This document shows, piece by piece, positions 1 to 6,456 of a DNA stretch of 10,921 nt. The DNA comes from an uncultured Oscillibacter sp. GTDB taxonomy: Bacteria > Bacillota > Clostridia > Oscillospirales > Oscillospiraceae. The notes beneath the pieces are model-generated. The model had not been told where the DNA came from, ran no database searches, and was given only the letters and a program-made list of their open reading frames with translations. Made by a program: the position numbers and the translations under genes. Position 1 is the first letter of the stretch; every line of letters starts with the position of its first letter. The stretch lies in assembly GCA_900542115.1 (NCBI GenBank), contig UQMC01000067.1, positions 1 through 10,921 of the forward strand. The letters run 5' to 3'.

Positions 1-3
1 TAT

Positions 4-31
4 AATATAATTCTAACCGCTATGCAAGCAA
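4..31 (-). promoter_or_regulatory. Possible promoter leading out of the left edge
   Basis: Read on the minus strand, TTGCTT (26-31) is followed after 16 bases by TATATT (4-9), in an AT-rich stretch just downstream of the amidohydrolase terminator. It would drive a gene beyond the left edge of the window. The -35 box is only a moderate match and the -10 lies at the very end of the sequence, so this is a weak call. Apart from this and the terminator, nothing is seen in bases 1-122. Confidence 0.3.
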
Positions 32-52
32 GACCTGATTCATTCCAATAGG

Positions 53-88
53 AAAAGCCCCTTTCGGCATAACCGAAAGGGCCTTTTT
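53..88 (-). terminator. Rho-independent terminator of the amidohydrolase operon
   Basis: An inverted repeat pairs 53-67 with 73-87 around a 5-base loop, with one internal mismatch (58/82). The stem carries CCC/GGG and CTTTCGG/CCGAAAG blocks and is flanked by A4 on the left and T5 on the right. On the minus strand it lies 35 bases past the stop codon of the last amidohydrolase gene and ends in a short T run. The A and T tails on opposite sides mean it could also work in the plus direction. Confidence 0.85.
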
Positions 89-122
89 GTTTGATAAGTC
101 GGAGCAGTGCGCCGCACAACCT

Positions 123-1295
123 TTACGCATTCGCAAGATAATCCAACGCGAACTGCGCCTCAAAGGCCGCGCCGCGAACCAGAATATCCTCATCCACAGT
201 ATACTGAGCCTGATGGTTGGTATGCGTAATGCCCTTTTCGGCATTGCGGCTGCCGATAAAGGCAAAGAATGTCGGCGTACCCGCCGGCACCAGTTGTGCA
301 AAGTCCTCGCCGCCCATCATCGGCGGCAGATTGCCAAGGGCCTCGTTTCCAAAGAGCTTGACTACCGTGTCATGGGCCACGCGGTTCATCAGCGAATCGC
401 TGTTGACCACGGCGGGAGACTTATACTCATAATTCAGCGTTGCATCCGCGCCGAAGGATGCCGCCGTCTGCTCAATGATTCGGCGCATCTGGCCCTCGAT
501 CTGAGGCGTTCTGGTAAAGTAACGGGTTGTGCCCTGCATCCATACGTGGTCAGAGATCACGTTGAACTGGGGACCACCGGCAAACTCACCGATGGTCAGC
601 ACCTCCGGGTGCAGCGGATCGTTCATTCTGGAAACGCACTGCTGCAAATTGTTGACGATGGCGCAGCCAATGGAGATCGCGTCCATTCCCAGATGCGGCT
701 CACCGCCGTGGGAGGAACGACCATTGACATCAATGGAAAATAAATCCGCACCCGCCATGCGGTTCCCCGCGCTCACATCAATGAGCGGCGCGTCCAGCGT
801 CCCCCATACGTGAGCGCCCAGCAGGGCGTCCACATCGTCTGCCGCGTGCTCGGCCGCCATCCACTTTGCCCCGCTGGCATTTTCCTCGGATGGCTGGAAA
901 ATCAGCTTCACGCCGCCGCAGAGCTCATCGCGGTGGGCCTGCAATATTTTGGCCGCACCCAGCAAAATCGCCATGTGGGAATCGTGACCGCAGGCGTGCA
1001 TAACGCCCTCGTTCTGAGAAGCAAACGGCAGGCCCGTCTCTTCACGAATTGGCAGTGCGTCCATATCGGAGCGGATTCCCAGCAGCTTGCCCGGCTTGCT
1101 GCCGCGAATCACCGCAGTCAGTCCATAGCAGTTCTTCATGTGGTGAATCTCCGTGATGCCAAGGGCTTCCAAATCCCGTACCAACTGCTCACTGGTGTTC
1201 TTTTCCTGCCCGGAAAGCTCCGGGTGCTGATGATAATAGCGCCGGCGGTCAAGGATATAGCCCTCCGCCTGTTTTGCTGTTTCTAAAACATTCAT
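123..1295 (-). CDS. M20D-type metal-dependent amidohydrolase, third gene of the triplet
   Basis: This 390-residue protein has the usual length and plan of the M20D amidohydrolase family (HipO, AbgA/AbgB, YxeP and IAA-amino-acid hydrolases). These are cytoplasmic di-metal enzymes that cleave amide bonds of N-acyl or N-aroyl amino acids and small peptides. Visible residues are RSDMDALP near 75-82, the metal site HACGHD at 100-105 (Cys102, His104), Glu137-Glu138 in QPSEE, His162 in HVWG, the dimerisation-domain His196 in SSHGGEPH, MGGEDF near the C terminus and His361 in TNHQ. There is no signal peptide or membrane segment. The ATG at 1295 is preceded by GAGGGA at 1301-1306. It is the most divergent copy, at about 57% and 60% identity to the other two over the first 110 ungapped residues (hand count). 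The C-terminal motif reads NHQAQY where its paralogues have NHHEKF/Y. Substrate is unknown; HipO-type names would be guesses. Confidence 0.93.
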   Translation of the reverse strand: MNVLETAKQAEGYILDRRRYYHQHPELSGQEKNTSEQLVRDLEALGITEIHHMKNCYGLTAVIRGSKPGKLLGIRSDMDALPIREETGLPFASQNEGVMHACGHDSHMAILLGAAKILQAHRDELCGGVKLIFQPSEENASGAKWMAAEHAADDVDALLGAHVWGTLDAPLIDVSAGNRMAGADLFSIDVNGRSSHGGEPHLGMDAISIGCAIVNNLQQCVSRMNDPLHPEVLTIGEFAGGPQFNVISDHVWMQGTTRYFTRTPQIEGQMRRIIEQTAASFGADATLNYEYKSPAVVNSDSLMNRVAHDTVVKLFGNEALGNLPPMMGGEDFAQLVPAGTPTFFAFIGSRNAEKGITHTNHQAQYTVDEDILVRGAAFEAQFALDYLANA

Positions 1296-1301
1296 AGGTA
1301 T

Positions 1302-1345
1302 CCCTCAAATAAAGCAGGAGCGGCATCGGTAGGATGCCGCTCCTG
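1302..1345 (-). terminator. Intercistronic hairpin, possible partial terminator or attenuator
   Basis: A perfect 13-bp inverted repeat, CAGGAGCGGCATC at 1315-1327 and its complement at 1333-1345, encloses a 5-base loop. It lies between the stop of the second amidohydrolase gene (1355) and the start of the third (1295). In the direction of transcription the stem is followed by CTTTATTTG, a broken T run, and then directly by the next gene's ribosome binding site GAGGGA. It could terminate part of the transcripts, stabilise the upstream mRNA end, or tune translation. Which of these applies cannot be read from sequence. Confidence 0.6.
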
Positions 1346-1354
1346 ACAGTCAAA

Positions 1355-2527
1355 TTACTTCGCGTTCGCAGCCAGATAGTCAACGGCAAACTGCGCCATC
1401 AAAGCGGTACCCTTAGGCAGCAGCGTTTCGTTTACATCGAATTTCTCGTGGTGGTTGCAGTACACCATGCCATTCGCCTCGTCCCGGCAGCCGATAAAGC
1501 CAAACACAGCGGGAATCTCTGCGGCATAGTTTGCAAAATCCTCGCTGCCCATCATCGGCGGCATATGGTAGAGCGTTTCCTCGCCAAAGAGCTTCTTCAC
1601 GGCGTCCTGTGCAATCTCCGTCAGGTCATCGTCATCATTGATGACCGGGTTCACCACATGAGCATACTTCAGCTCCGCAGTCATGCCGAGGCCCTTGGCG
1701 GTATTCTCCACGATGCGGCGCATGGCCTCCTCGTGCTTATCGAGGAAGTACGCCCGGGTGACGCCCTCCATCGTCACATAGTTGGCGATGGCATTGTAGC
1801 GGTTACCGCCGGAAATGGTGCCAATGGTCAGCACCACAGGATCCAGCGGATCACTCTCGCGGGAAACATACTGCTGCAGATTATTGATGATGGCAGCAGC
1901 GCCGGTGATGGCATCCTTGCCCATGTGCGGTGCAGAAGCGTGGGAGGACTCACCGTGGACCTCCACTGTGAAGCGGCCGGAATAGGCCATACGGGGACCG
2001 GCAGTCACATCAATATAGGGCATATCCAACGTGCCCCAAACGTGCTGGCCGAAAATAGCGTCCACGCCCTCCAGTGCGCCCTCTGCGATCATCTGCTTGG
2101 AGCCCATCACGTGCTCCTCGGCAGGCTGAACGATCAAACGGACATCGCCGCAGAGCTCGTCCCGGTGCTCCTGCAAAATCTTCGCAGCACCCAGCAGCAT
2201 GGCGATATGCGTATCGTGGCCGCAGGCGTGCATCTTTCCCGGCTCACAGGAGGCAAACGGCAGGCCCGTCTCCTCCTGAAAGCTCAGCGCGTCGGTATCG
2301 GTCCGCAGGCCAACGGTCTTGCCGGGCTTGCCGCCGTGAATGGTGGCCACGAGGCCATAGCAGGTCTTCATATCCCGAATATCGGTGATTCCCATGTCCA
2401 GCAGATCCTGATGGATATGCGCCCGGGTCTCCTTTTCCTCGCAGGTCAGCTCCGGGTGCTGGTGATAGTAATGGCGGCGATCCACAATATAGGGCGCTGC
2501 CTCCTGTGCCAATGCTTTGATATCCAT
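1355..2527 (-). CDS. M20D-type metal-dependent amidohydrolase, second gene of the triplet
   Basis: This 390-residue paralogue aligns without gaps to its neighbours over at least the first 200 residues. All expected metal and catalytic positions are present: Cys102 and His104 in HACGHD, Glu137-Glu138 in QPAEE, His162 in HVWG, the lid-domain His196 in SSHASAPH, MGSEDF, and His359 in CNHHEKF. The family cleaves N-acyl amino acids or related amides in the cytoplasm using two divalent metals. It is about 69% identical to the upstream copy over the first 110 residues (hand count). The stretch that reads RSD(M/I)DALP in the other two is RTDTDALS here, next to the active-site Asp, which may alter substrate preference. 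The ATG at 2527 has GGGGAG six bases upstream. The gene follows the first copy after 18 bases, so the two are almost certainly cotranscribed and perhaps translationally coupled. Substrate is unknown. Confidence 0.93.
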   Translation of the reverse strand: MDIKALAQEAAPYIVDRRHYYHQHPELTCEEKETRAHIHQDLLDMGITDIRDMKTCYGLVATIHGGKPGKTVGLRTDTDALSFQEETGLPFASCEPGKMHACGHDTHIAMLLGAAKILQEHRDELCGDVRLIVQPAEEHVMGSKQMIAEGALEGVDAIFGQHVWGTLDMPYIDVTAGPRMAYSGRFTVEVHGESSHASAPHMGKDAITGAAAIINNLQQYVSRESDPLDPVVLTIGTISGGNRYNAIANYVTMEGVTRAYFLDKHEEAMRRIVENTAKGLGMTAELKYAHVVNPVINDDDDLTEIAQDAVKKLFGEETLYHMPPMMGSEDFANYAAEIPAVFGFIGCRDEANGMVYCNHHEKFDVNETLLPKGTALMAQFAVDYLAANAK

Positions 2528-2545
2528 AGAGCTACTCCCCTGCCC

Positions 2546-3724
2546 TTACTGCGCGGTCTCGGTCAGATAGTCAACAGCGAACTGGGCCGCCACGGCAGCA
2601 CCACGATGCAGGATATCCTCCACAACATCGTACTTCTCGTGGTGGTTGCTGTACATATAGTCCCAATCCTTGTTGTGGCTGCCCACAAAGCCGTAGATAT
2701 AGGGGATGCCGTCCTTGCCGAACCAGGAGAAGTCCTCGCTGCCCATCATCGGCGGGATTTCAACAAGGGTATCCTTGCCGTACAGCTTGGTAACAGCCTC
2801 GCGCGCGATGCGGTTGAGCTGCTCATTATCGTTAATAACAGGCTCGGTCATGTAGGTATAGGTCATGGTAGCCTTGGCGCCGAACGCGGCAGCGGTGCAC
2901 TCCACGAGCTTACGCAGCTCGTCCTCCACCTGCGTGCCCTTCAGGAAGGTACGGACAGTGCCCTCCAGCGTGGCATGACCGGCCAGCACGTTCCAGCGGT
3001 TGCCGGCGTTGACCGTGCCCACCGTGATGACCAGAGGATTGAGCGGATCATTCATACGGGAAACAAGCTGCTGAATGGACTGCAGAATGGAACTGGACAC
3101 CATCACGGCGTCAATGCCGTTGTGGGGAGCGGAGGCGTGAGAGGACTTGCCCTCCACCTCAATGACGAACTTATGGCAGCAGGCCATGCTGTTGCCAATG
3201 GGGAACGCAATGTGGGGCGCATCATAGGCACCCCAGACATGGACACCGTAAATGGCGCTCACACCGTCCATGGCGTTTTCCTTCATCATATCCAGAGCGC
3301 CGGTGGCGACTTCCTCTGCGGGCTGGAACACCAGACGCACATCACCACAGAGCTCGTCCTTCACATCGTTGAGAATCTTTGCGGTGCCCAGCAGCATGGC
3401 CATGTGGTTATCATGACCGCAGGCGTGCATCTTGCCCTCGTTCTTAGAAGCGAAAGGCAGGCCGGTCTCCTCCTTCACAGGGAGCGCATCAATATCGGAA
3501 CGCAGCGCAACGGTCTTGCCCGGCTTGCCGCCGTGGATGGTGGCGATCATGCCGTAGCAGTGTTCCATTTCCTTGATGTCCGTGATGCCCATAGCCTCGA
3601 GGTCCTTATGCAGAGAAGCACGGGTCTCCTTCTCCTCATTGGACAGCTCCGGGCAGGTATGGTAATAGCGGCGGCGCTCAATGATGTAGTCATTATACTT
3701 GTCAGCCAATGCTTTGATATCCAT
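2546..3724 (-). CDS. M20D-type metal-dependent amidohydrolase, first gene of the triplet
   Basis: This 392-residue member of the M20D amidohydrolase family is the promoter-proximal gene of the unit. It shows RSDIDALP near 75-82, Cys102/His104 in HACGHD, Glu137-Glu138 in QPAEE, His162 in HVWG, His196 in SSHASAPH, MGSEDF and His361 in SNHHEKY. These are the residues expected for a two-metal catalytic domain (N- and C-terminal parts) interrupted by a dimerisation lid at roughly 180-295. The protein is soluble, with no signal peptide. The ATG at 3724 is preceded by AAAGGAA with an 8-base spacer. It begins MDIKALA exactly as the second copy does, and the two are about 69% identical over the first 110 residues, so they are probably the more recent duplication. 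The family acts on N-acyl or aroyl amino acids; the natural substrate here is not evident. Confidence 0.93.
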   Translation of the reverse strand: MDIKALADKYNDYIIERRRYYHTCPELSNEEKETRASLHKDLEAMGITDIKEMEHCYGMIATIHGGKPGKTVALRSDIDALPVKEETGLPFASKNEGKMHACGHDNHMAMLLGTAKILNDVKDELCGDVRLVFQPAEEVATGALDMMKENAMDGVSAIYGVHVWGAYDAPHIAFPIGNSMACCHKFVIEVEGKSSHASAPHNGIDAVMVSSSILQSIQQLVSRMNDPLNPLVITVGTVNAGNRWNVLAGHATLEGTVRTFLKGTQVEDELRKLVECTAAAFGAKATMTYTYMTEPVINDNEQLNRIAREAVTKLYGKDTLVEIPPMMGSEDFSWFGKDGIPYIYGFVGSHNKDWDYMYSNHHEKYDVVEDILHRGAAVAAQFAVDYLTETAQ

Positions 3725-3761
3725 AATGCAGGTTCCTTTCTAATCTAAATTTTATAAATCA

Positions 3762-3789
3762 ATTATACCTGTCATCTCACAAGATGCAA
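3762..3789 (-). promoter_or_regulatory. Promoter of the amidohydrolase operon
   Basis: On the minus strand, TTGCAT (3784-3789) and a perfect TATAAT (3762-3767) are separated by 16 bases. The expected start of transcription is near 3755, giving a leader of about 30 bases before the ATG at 3724. The -35 box begins just past the T run of the preceding terminator, so terminator and promoter are packed end to end. The -10 is ideal and the -35 is only partial. Confidence 0.65.
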
Positions 3790-3792
3790 GGC

Positions 3793-3828
3793 TTTTTTAA
3801 AAAAACTGCTCAGCGAATCGCCGAGCAG
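3793..3828 (-). terminator. Rho-independent terminator after the membrane-protein gene
   Basis: A 10-bp stem pairs 3806-3815 with 3819-3828 (one G-T pair, 3-base loop AAT). On the minus strand it is followed by seven T residues (3799-3805 on the plus strand are A). It lies 22 bases past the stop codon of the membrane-protein gene and just before the amidohydrolase promoter. It therefore separates the two transcription units. Confidence 0.85.
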
Positions 3829-3850
3829 CTTTTGCAGGGAAAACTATTTT

Positions 3851-5074
3851 TTACAGCATTCCAGCGAAGACACCGGCGATGATCACGGACGTGATCGTGA
3901 CCGTGGTGAAGCCGCCGACGATCATGGGCGGGAACATCTTGCTCATCAGGAACTCCTTCTCCTCGGGAGTCTTGGCCAGAGCGGTGCAGGTAGCCTCCGT
4001 GATGACGGCGTTGGGCGGGAAGCCGTACAGAGCGGTCAGTGCAGTGGCAAAAGAGAGCAGGAAGGACATCTTCAGGACCTTTGCAACAATGAAGCACAGG
4101 ACAGCCATGCCGGCAACACCCACAACGATCAGGAGGATCATGGGGCCGATGATGCTGGCCAGCATATCGGGGGTGCAGTCCTTCAGACCATCGAACACAT
4201 ACATCATCAGAGCGAACATGATGATGCCGTAGGAGTTGCCTTTGTTCAGAACGTTCTCATCAAGGAAGCCGATCGTAGTGAAGATAATACCCAGAATCAG
4301 GGCATACACAGCGCCGCTGATCTTCATGTTGATAACGGGGATCACGATGGAACCCAACTGCGTGGCGAGCCAGCCAACGAAGCCCAGCTTCATCAGCATG
4401 ACGACGGTGCTGTTCCAGTTAGCGGGAACCGGGGGCAGCAACTTCTTCTTGGCAGCCTTGGCGGTGCCATCCTCCAGCTTGCCGTTGACAGCGTCAACGC
4501 CGTCGGCAGCACCCTCGATCTTCAGCTCGCCGGAACGATAGCCCTTCAGCAGCTTCTTGCCCTCCAACTGGAGGCAGACAGCGGTGAGGGGATAACCGGC
4601 AAAGCCCTGCACGCAGTACATGGTGATGGCGAACACGGCAGCCTCGGTAAGGCCCTTTTCGTTTGCAGCATTCATCATAGTCGTAGCAGCCACGATGCCG
4701 CCGGTCAGAGGAGGCAGACCGGCAATGACGAAGTCACGGCCAATGATGCCGGGCAGGATGCCCAAGCAGAGGGCGCACATACCGGCAAGGCCGGCAAGGC
4801 AGACCACGATGGTCTTCCACTGAGCGACCAACTGCTTAACGGAAATAACGGTACCCATGTGGGTGATCAGCAGGTAAATACCAACGGTGCTGCCGAAAGG
4901 AATCAGCATAGAATCGCTGACCAGCGTGGTAGGAAAGATCGTCCAATAGCCTACCAGCATTACGGCTGCGGTGACGAAAACAGAGGGGACCCATGCCTTC
5001 GTCAGGTTCGAAACTGCTTCACCGATGAAATACACGATGCCGCAGATAACGAACGCGAGCATAAAGTTGTACAT
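3851..5074 (-). CDS. Polytopic inner-membrane protein, probable transporter of unrecognised family
   Basis: This 407-residue, very hydrophobic protein has about 10-12 predicted membrane segments by eye, with examples near 2-22, 31-49, 56-73, 89-110, 143-163, 239-258, 289-305, 316-343 and 390-407. A charged, probably cytoplasmic loop at about 171-217 divides it into two halves. Each half contains a Gly/Pro-Pro/small-residue hairpin: GLPPLTGGIVAA near 119-130 and YGFPPNAVITEA near 350-361. This suggests the two-fold pseudo-symmetric plan seen in secondary transporters such as GltS-like or BASS-like carriers, but I cannot assign a family. There is no ATP-binding or phosphotransferase motif. The start at 5074 is chosen because AGGGAG (5082-5087) sits 7 bases upstream. 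The frame stays open to 5161, but an ATG there would lie upstream of the predicted transcription start. Its position just upstream of three amidohydrolase genes, in the same direction but separately transcribed, suggests substrate uptake. Confidence 0.75.
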   Translation of the reverse strand: MYNFMLAFVICGIVYFIGEAVSNLTKAWVPSVFVTAAVMLVGYWTIFPTTLVSDSMLIPFGSTVGIYLLITHMGTVISVKQLVAQWKTIVVCLAGLAGMCALCLGILPGIIGRDFVIAGLPPLTGGIVAATTMMNAANEKGLTEAAVFAITMYCVQGFAGYPLTAVCLQLEGKKLLKGYRSGELKIEGAADGVDAVNGKLEDGTAKAAKKKLLPPVPANWNSTVVMLMKLGFVGWLATQLGSIVIPVINMKISGAVYALILGIIFTTIGFLDENVLNKGNSYGIIMFALMMYVFDGLKDCTPDMLASIIGPMILLIVVGVAGMAVLCFIVAKVLKMSFLLSFATALTALYGFPPNAVITEATCTALAKTPEEKEFLMSKMFPPMIVGGFTTVTITSVIIAGVFAGML

Positions 5075-5100
5075 TAACATTCTCCCTTTCTCTAAATCGT

Positions 5101-5123
5101 TTAAGCCAACAAAGCTCCTCCTC
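5101..5123 (-). promoter_or_regulatory. Orphan Shine-Dalgarno and possible minimal leader ORF
   Basis: In the leader of the membrane-protein gene, GAGGAGGAG (5115-5123, minus strand) is a stronger ribosome binding site than the one used by the gene. It is followed at 5112-5101 by TTG TTG GCT TAA, a two- or three-codon frame starting with TTG. Spacing from AGGAGG is 4 bases to the first TTG and 7 to the second. It may be a regulatory leader, a standby ribosome site or chance. The call is speculative. Confidence 0.25.
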
Positions 5124-5149
5124 AAGAACTCTATCAGTTTAATGTTCAA

Positions 5150-5178
5150 AAGATACCACAAAATATGCCATCCGTCAA
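5150..5178 (-). promoter_or_regulatory. Promoter of the membrane-protein gene
   Basis: TTGACG (5173-5178) and TATCTT (5150-5155) on the minus strand are separated by exactly 17 bases. A TG dinucleotide one base upstream of the -10 makes it an extended -10 type. Transcription would begin near 5143, giving a leader of about 68 bases. This is among the best promoter matches in the window. Confidence 0.7.
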
Positions 5179-5191
5179 TATGTATATTAAC
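5174..5191. promoter_or_regulatory. Imperfect palindrome overlapping the -35 box, possible operator
   Basis: The 18-bp element GTCAATATGTATATTAAC pairs at seven of nine positions about its centre. It covers most of the -35 box of the membrane-protein promoter, where a bound repressor would block polymerase. A 9-base piece, AATATGTAT (5177-5185), recurs at 5253-5261. No regulator gene lies next to it. AT-rich promoter DNA often yields such palindromes by chance. Confidence 0.3.
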
Positions 5192-5275
5192 AATTTATGA
5201 ACATGGGCATTCCATTTTTTTGATAACTGCATCCATGCCGCCCTCTTCACATAATATGTATGCGCGGCCTATATA

Positions 5276-5311
5276 AAAATGCGGTCCCGCTATTGTGCGG
5301 GACCGCATTTT
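5276..5311 (-). terminator. Rho-independent terminator of the aldolase gene
   Basis: A perfect 15-bp stem pairs 5276-5290 with 5297-5311 around the loop TATTGT. Its core is GCGGTCCCGC/GCGGGACCGC, with A/T runs at both ends. It lies about 30 bases beyond the aldolase stop codon, so it terminates minus-strand transcription. The flanks are symmetric enough to work in both directions. Confidence 0.9.
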
Positions 5312-5341
5312 CTTGTATTACTTCAGTGTGTGCACACCTGC

Positions 5342-6310
5342 TCATGCCTTGCCGGCGCAGCCGAGAACGTCCACCAGCTTGTGGCGGACCAACTCCTTGA
5401 TATTGGCCCGGGCGGGCTTGAGATACTCACGGGGGTCAAACTTATCGGGATGCTCCTCCATAAACTGACGGATGGTGCCCGTCATGGCCAAGCGCAGGTC
5501 GGAGTCAATGTTGATCTTGCAGACGGACAGCTTTGCGGCCTGCCGCAGCTGATCCTCCGGTACGCCGATGGCGTTGGGCATTTTGCCGCCATGCTCGTTA
5601 ATCATCTTGACATACTCCTGCGGGACAGAAGACGAACCGTGCAGCACAATGGGGAAGCCGGGAAGGCGCTTGGATACCTCCTCCAAAACGTCAAAGCGCA
5701 GCGGAGGCGGCACTAAAATGCCATCAGCATTGCGGGTACACTGCTCCGGTTTGAACTTAAACGCGCCGTGAGAGGTGCCGATAGCAATGGCCAGAGAGTC
5801 GCACCCGGTCTTGGAAACAAACTCCTCTACTTCCTCTGGGCGGGTGTAGGATGCCGCATGGGCCGCGACCTTGACTTCATCCTCAATGCCGGCCAGCGTT
5901 CCCAGCTCTGCCTCTACCACAACGCCGTGGTCATGGGCATACTCCACAACCTTCTTTGTAATTTCAATATTCTCGGCAAAGGGCTTGGAGGAAGCATCAA
6001 TCATAACAGAGGTAAAGCCGCCGTCAATGCAGCTCTTGCAGGTTTCAAAGTCCGGGCCATGGTCCAGATGCAGGACAATAGGAATATCCGGGCAACATTC
6101 CACCGCCGCTTCCACCAGCTTTACAAGATAGGTGTGATTGGCATAGGCACGGGCGCCCTTTGAAACCTGAAGAATCACGGGAGCGTGCTCCTCCTGACAG
6201 GCCTCGGTAATGCCCTGCACGATTTCCATATTATTGACGTTGAAAGCGCCGATGGCATACCCACCGTCATAGGCTTTTCTGAACATTTCGGTCGAAGTAA
6301 CCAGTGGCAT
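5342..6310 (-). CDS. fba: Class II fructose-1,6-bisphosphate aldolase
   Basis: This enzyme reversibly cleaves fructose-1,6-bisphosphate to dihydroxyacetone phosphate and glyceraldehyde-3-phosphate, using a divalent metal, in cytoplasmic glycolysis and gluconeogenesis. The 322-residue (beta/alpha)8 protein shows the family's key sites in order: GAFNVNN near 21-27, HLDHGPD with Asp83 and metal-ligand His84, EAELG at 133-137, GTSHG with His181, VLHGSSSVP with His224, and KINIDSDLR near 265-273. This marks it as a class II enzyme; class I uses a Schiff-base lysine. It is somewhat longer than the roughly 285-307 residues of many class IIB enzymes. The ATG at 6310 is chosen because GGGAGG (6319-6324) lies 8 bases upstream; an in-frame ATG at 6334 has no such site. 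It is transcribed divergently from the phosphofructokinase gene whose product it consumes. Tagatose-bisphosphate specificity (GatY/KbaY relatives) is the main alternative, made unlikely by the neighbour. Confidence 0.93.
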   Translation of the reverse strand: MPLVTSTEMFRKAYDGGYAIGAFNVNNMEIVQGITEACQEEHAPVILQVSKGARAYANHTYLVKLVEAAVECCPDIPIVLHLDHGPDFETCKSCIDGGFTSVMIDASSKPFAENIEITKKVVEYAHDHGVVVEAELGTLAGIEDEVKVAAHAASYTRPEEVEEFVSKTGCDSLAIAIGTSHGAFKFKPEQCTRNADGILVPPPLRFDVLEEVSKRLPGFPIVLHGSSSVPQEYVKMINEHGGKMPNAIGVPEDQLRQAAKLSVCKINIDSDLRLAMTGTIRQFMEEHPDKFDPREYLKPARANIKELVRHKLVDVLGCAGKA

Positions 6311-6425
6311 ACGATCATCCTCCCATAAGCTCATAACATATTAAATATAGTGTCCGCTTCCCCTTCAGCTCTTGGATTTTCGACAGTATCATCCTTGCCT
6401 GAAAGGAAACCGCTTTTCTGCTCCC

Positions 6426-6453
6426 ATCATATCACAGGGAAAATAAAATGCAA
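6426..6453 (-). promoter_or_regulatory. Promoter of the aldolase gene
   Basis: On the minus strand, TTGCAT (6448-6453) and TATGAT (6426-6431) are separated by 16 bases, and a TG one base upstream of the -10 gives an extended -10. Predicted initiation near 6419 leaves a leader of about 109 bases before the start codon. I see no recognisable riboswitch or strong hairpin in that leader. Box and spacer match those of the amidohydrolase promoter closely. Confidence 0.6.
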
Positions 6454-6456
6454 GTA

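Noticed and set aside
123..3724. Long direct repeats from the amidohydrolase triplet as a recombination hotspot
   Set aside because: Protein identity of about 57-69% implies DNA too diverged for long perfect repeats, and I saw no extended identical stretches. They are old paralogues rather than an active repeat.
1334..3748. An 804-codon open frame on the plus strand, antisense to two amidohydrolase genes
   Set aside because: It is a mirror of the codon bias of the minus-strand genes. It spans two real genes and their gap, has no ribosome binding site, and its translation repeats in parallel with the two paralogues. The minus-strand frames carry complete enzyme motifs.
5075..5161. Extended N terminus for the membrane protein starting at 5161, or a start at 5080
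   Set aside because: The start at 5161 would lie upstream of the predicted transcription start at about 5143. The ATG at 5080 is only one base from the ribosome binding site; the ATG at 5074 is at the right distance.
5328..5337. Perfect 10-bp palindrome GTGTGCACAC just after the aldolase stop codon
   Set aside because: It is short, not associated with a promoter, and has no T run. The adjacent 15-bp hairpin explains termination, so this looks like chance.
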